Source: an uncultured Pseudophaeobacter sp. (GTDB lineage: Bacteria; Pseudomonadota; Alphaproteobacteria; Rhodobacterales; Rhodobacteraceae). Taken from it: a stretch of 64,000 nucleotides of DNA. Where the stretch lies: assembly GCA_905479575.1 (NCBI GenBank), contig CAJQNB010000041.1:37678-101677 (forward strand). The letters are read 5' to 3'. This document shows positions 61,614 through 64,000 of this stretch, one piece after another (position 1 is the stretch's first letter; each line of letters begins with the position of its first letter). The position numbers and the translations under genes were made by a program. Below the pieces are notes generated by a model. That model was not told the DNA's origin, did no database searches, and saw only the letters and a program-made list of their open reading frames with translations.

Positions 61614-62014
61614 GGGCGAAACACCCGGTAGGCGCTGGCGGGGTTGAGGTAGTCCAGGCCGTCTAGGCTCAAGACGTGGATTTGCGGGCCGCCAAAGATG
61701 CCAAGTGCGATTTCACCAGCTTCCTGAATTGCGGCGATGTCACCGACCTGCGCCTGGGACCAGCCGTCGATTTCGACCAGGTGGTGCGCCGCCAGATCGT
61801 CCAGGCTGCAAAAGCCTGCCATGGCGAGCTGGTCGCGCCCCTGATCCAGGCGACGGTACGTTCCGCGCCACTGCGCTGCCAGGTCCTTGCCCGAGCACCG
61901 CTTGACCCACTCGGCCGCGAAGAGCGCGCAGTCAAAACGCCCGGCCCGAAAGCGGCGTCCCGTTGCGCGGATTTCGCGCAGGTAGCAAAACAGAAGGGGC
62001 GCTCGGTTGTTCAT
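61610..62014 (-). CDS. Phage tail assembly protein (NlpC/P60-like, DUF6950-type)
   Basis: A 134-residue protein. RAGRFDCALFAAEWVKRCSG has the Cys position of an NlpC/P60 peptidase and fits the DUF6950 group that takes this place in Rhodobacterales phages, by recall. A His occurs in GGPQIHVLSLDG. It may cut peptidoglycan during DNA entry. ATG at 62,014 follows the previous stop by a few bases; the alternative start at 62,038 overlaps it. Confidence 0.72.
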   Translation of the reverse strand: MNNRAPLLFCYLREIRATGRRFRAGRFDCALFAAEWVKRCSGKDLAAQWRGTYRRLDQGRDQLAMAGFCSLDDLAAHHLVEIDGWSQAQVGDIAAIQEAGEIALGIFGGPQIHVLSLDGLDYLNPASAYRVFRP

Positions 62015-62016
62015 TG

Positions 62017-62610
62017 TCAGCCCCATCGGATCGACCATTCGCCCGCCACGTCGCTGTATTCGCGGCCCCGATCCAAGGGATTGCGGCGTTGCAATTCAGC
62101 GCTTGAACGCTTCAAGGGCAGGCCAAAGGTCAGGCGGCGGCCAGCGGAGACCAGCACCAATTCGGTAAAGCCCGTGCCGCCTTTTGCGGCAATTTCCTGC
62201 GGGGCCTGGTTCAGGAAACCTTTGAACATGCGCACGGGCTCGCCGAGGGGGGCGCCGGTGTCGATATCCATCGGGCAGGAATGGATCTGGACGGCGGCAA
62301 GGCGTGGCTCATAGGCGTGCAGAAGGGTTTTAACCTCGTCCGTTAAAGGCGGTAATTTGATCCTCAAATTGCGCACAACAAAGCCGGGTTTGGCGATGAT
62401 TGGGGGCACGTCGATCACATTGCCCGCACCGTAGTAGGTGCGGATTTCGCCCCCGATCAAGAACTCCTGGTGGTCGTCTCCGCTCCAAAGTCCGAGGGCT
62501 TCTGGCGCGCCGGTCTCGCGGTTCTTCGCCTGGATCCACAAAAGGGCGTGGCCCTCAGTGCCCCGGCGCTCTTCTAACTGTGCCTGTGCTTCTGGACTGA
62601 GATTTGACAT
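62017..62610 (-). CDS. Phage tail protein
   Basis: A 197-residue beta-rich protein (DDHQEFLIGGEIRTYYGAGNVIDVP, then LRIKLPPLTDEVKTLL). Its place between another minor tail protein and the NlpC/P60-like gene matches baseplate-hub-type proteins of siphophages. Two bases separate its ATG (62,610) from the upstream stop. No enzymatic motif. Confidence 0.7.
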   Translation of the reverse strand: MSNLSPEAQAQLEERRGTEGHALLWIQAKNRETGAPEALGLWSGDDHQEFLIGGEIRTYYGAGNVIDVPPIIAKPGFVVRNLRIKLPPLTDEVKTLLHAYEPRLAAVQIHSCPMDIDTGAPLGEPVRMFKGFLNQAPQEIAAKGGTGFTELVLVSAGRRLTFGLPLKRSSAELQRRNPLDRGREYSDVAGEWSIRWG

Positions 62611-62612
62611 TT

Positions 62613-63263
62613 CTACCTCAAGGTCTGGACCCACTCAAACGACCCGCCTTCGCTGATATTTGAGCGGCTCGCGCCGTAGTTTGCTGATTTCAAAACGGCC
62701 TTCAGGACCGGGGTTCCGAGCGTCACAGAAGCGCCAATCGCGGCTCCGGGGCGGATCTTTGGCGTGACCTCGATGTCGGTGATCTCGCCGCCCAGGCTGG
62801 CGGTGCCGCCCGTGAAAATCCGGTGATAGGCATAGCGGGTTGGGTTTGCCCCGTAGCTAAAGCCCAGCAAATCGCCCCGTTGCAAAACATACCCTTGTGG
62901 CAGGCCAGCGAGAGTCAGTTCCCGATTGTTGACGGAAAGGGCCGAGATATAGGGGGAGGCCGCGCCCAGAATGACCTTGCCGGGGTCAGCAATCGGGCCG
63001 GTCATTCGGGGGTCGCGGAACAGAAAAGACGCGCCGGGGTCTTCGAGAACGGAAAGACCCGCTTCAATAGCGGTCCAGAAACCGTGGGCTTCAATGTCCA
63101 GGGTGATGCTGCCCTGCCAGAGCCGTGCACCGCGTTTATGGGGAATGATCGATCCGTCCGCGCCTTCGGTGGTCGTGACCGCGCGGCCGGGAAAGGACGT
63201 GACCTTTGCAATGGGCAAAAAGTCCATGAATTCAGAGGTGGGGAGGGGCCAGGTTGCGGGCAT
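62613..63263 (-). CDS. Phage distal tail protein
   Basis: A 216-residue beta-rich protein (ARLWQGSITLDIEAHGFWTAIEAGL; GSFEWVQTL at the end). Size and place directly after the tape measure suggest a distal tail (Dit-like) or minor tail protein. The ATG shares one base with the stop of the tape-measure fragment. Function assigned from order only. Confidence 0.68.
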   Translation of the reverse strand: MPATWPLPTSEFMDFLPIAKVTSFPGRAVTTTEGADGSIIPHKRGARLWQGSITLDIEAHGFWTAIEAGLSVLEDPGASFLFRDPRMTGPIADPGKVILGAASPYISALSVNNRELTLAGLPQGYVLQRGDLLGFSYGANPTRYAYHRIFTGGTASLGGEITDIEVTPKIRPGAAIGASVTLGTPVLKAVLKSANYGASRSNISEGGSFEWVQTLR

Positions 63264-63868
63264 TAGCCTATTCCATGTGGGTCGTTCAGGGCGCGTCGGG
63301 CGGTCTCGGGGGCGGTGTTGCGGTCGTAGTCTTGAAGACCCTCGACGGTGATCCTGCCCGAGACCTCTTCGACGTAGCTATGAAACAGAGGGCTTGGCTG
63401 GATCACGACGCGGGCGTAGGGAATTTCGCCCGCGCTGCCCGTGGCCGAGCTGTTCGCCCCAGTTGCCTTGCCTCCGGGGATTTCGCCACCGCTCGCAAAG
63501 CCGGGGATTTCGGCGCCGTCATTCATCGCCTGCAGGACAGGGCGGTACTTGCGAGTGGCCTTTGCGTGGACCACGGTTTCGCCTGGGGACAGCCAGGCCG
63601 GAACCTTGTCGTCGCGGTTGCCGCCGTCGCCGTGGACCGTCCCGATTCCGACGTGACCCTCAGCCAGGCCCAAGCCGCCGAGAAAAATGCCCACAAGGCC
63701 GCCGAGTTCGCCATCCTTACCACCCAGGCCGAAGAGATTGCCCAAGGGGCCGCCACCCAGAAGGAGCGCTTCTAGGGCCGCAGCCGCGATGGATGCCTTA
63801 ACTTTGTCCCAGGCGTCGGCGGCTTCTTCGCCGCCTCTTACCAAGCCTTCGGTCAAAGAGTGTTGAAT
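63263..63868 (-). pseudogene. Tape-measure protein C-terminal fragment, cut by IS21
   Basis: About 200 codons of the C-terminus of a tail tape-measure protein: helical start (SLTEGLVRGGEEAADAWDKV), Gly/Leu-rich hydrophobic stretch (LLLGGGPLGNLFGLGG), then PAWLSPGETVVHAKATRKY typical of tape-measure ends. Upstream, the frame runs into the IS21 end at 63,869, so the 5' part is separated. The apparent start MGQFSVTIY is IS sequence. Confidence 0.75.
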
Positions 63869-64000
63869 GTCACTGAGAACTGACCCGGTAGCCTCATAAA
63901 TTGTCACTGAGAATTGACCCATGTGAACACATTGCCCTGACGGTTTTGTTCAGGGAGACATGGAGTGATCGACATGGGATTTTTGAGTGTCATAAGACGC
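63869..64000 (+). mobile_element. Left end of an IS21-family element
   Basis: TGTCACTGAGAACTGACCC (63,869-63,887) and TGTCACTGAGAATTGACCC (63,902-63,920), spaced 33 bases, are the repeated transposase sites typical of IS21 ends, which start with TG. A reading frame starting MGFLSVIRR follows at 63,974. The element continues past the window. Confidence 0.85.
63974..64000 (+). CDS. istA: IstA transposase, 5' end only
   Basis: Nine codons, MGFLSVIRR, at the window edge. This matches the start of IS21-family IstA transposases, whose next residues form a helix-turn-helix. GGAG (63,962-63,965) lies eight bases before the ATG. Partial. Confidence 0.72.

Noticed and set aside
1..64000. CRISPR arrays, rRNA genes and replication origin
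   Set aside because: No regularly spaced repeats with unique spacers, no rRNA sequence and no DnaA-box cluster were seen.

Overview
The window looks like a chromosomal segment of a marine Rhodobacterales (Roseobacter-group) alphaproteobacterium. The evidence is the pccB / small conserved proteins / pccA / methylmalonyl-CoA mutase locus typical of that group, alphaproteobacterial HdaA, the short bacterial prolyl-tRNA synthetase, and a GC-rich dispersed hairpin repeat behind pccB that I recall as common in roseobacters. No species name can be given from sequence alone.

Layout. (1) 1-2600: a Bcr/CflA-type drug exporter and a secreted M10 metalloprotease with RTX repeats. (2) 2700-13400: the propionyl-CoA to succinyl-CoA pathway. 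It contains pccB, two small conserved proteins, a small lipoprotein, another conserved protein, a glycine-rich lipoprotein, pccA, a third lipoprotein, a reverse-strand DUF4174 protein, a sulfotransferase-like protein and methylmalonyl-CoA mutase. Propionyl-CoA synthetase (prpE) lies far away at 50.1-52.0 kb. Its upstream region shares the 13-mer TTTGCAAATTTGC with the pccB promoter region, which points to common control by a PccR/ScfR-type acyl-CoA regulator. (3) 13.5-25.3 kb: ordinary chromosome (VOC protein, J-domain protein, EEP hydrolase, Ppx/GppA, HdaA, AI-2E family exporter, FAD oxidoreductase, ProS, HemN), ending at tRNA-Leu(CAG).

(4) 25.6-40.8 kb: an accessory island. After degraded sequence and one truncated operon come two IS5-family relics in inverted orientation (26.74-27.21 and 39.74-40.26 kb), plus an IS110 relic. 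Between the IS5 relics lies a 12.3-kb type II fatty-acid/polyketide cluster of the aryl-polyene class. It encodes an ACP, an AMP-ligase, two acyltransferases, a methyltransferase, a glycosyltransferase, two hot-dog dehydratases, a LolA-like carrier, an MMPL exporter, a KS/CLF pair and a ketoreductase. These would build an aryl-capped polyene on the ACP and move it to the outer membrane. The cluster is compact: no ammonia-lyase, thioesterase, second ACP or third KS is visible.

(5) 41-52 kb: chromosome again (rhodanese, alpha/beta hydrolase, a RimB-like protease / RimK-like ligase / M14 deacylase operon, glyA, nadK, an amidase, prpE). (6) 52.23-64 kb: part of a prophage lying in reverse. Tail tip, tail fibre and tape-measure genes are followed by a Com-like zinc-finger gene overlapping a C5 DNA methyltransferase. 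Next to the presumed prophage end is an AT-richer reverse transcriptase resembling the defence-associated UG/DRT enzymes. Repeats beginning TGTAGCGGGACACTTC at 52,234 look like transposase-binding sites at the end of a transposable (Mu/B3-like) phage. An IS21-family element has cut the tape-measure gene at about 63,869, so the prophage is probably defective.

Most worth following up are the prophage-edge reverse transcriptase, the com-dcm module with a second long open frame inside dcm, the compact aryl-polyene-type cluster between inverted IS relics, and the shared operator motif of the dispersed propionate regulon.
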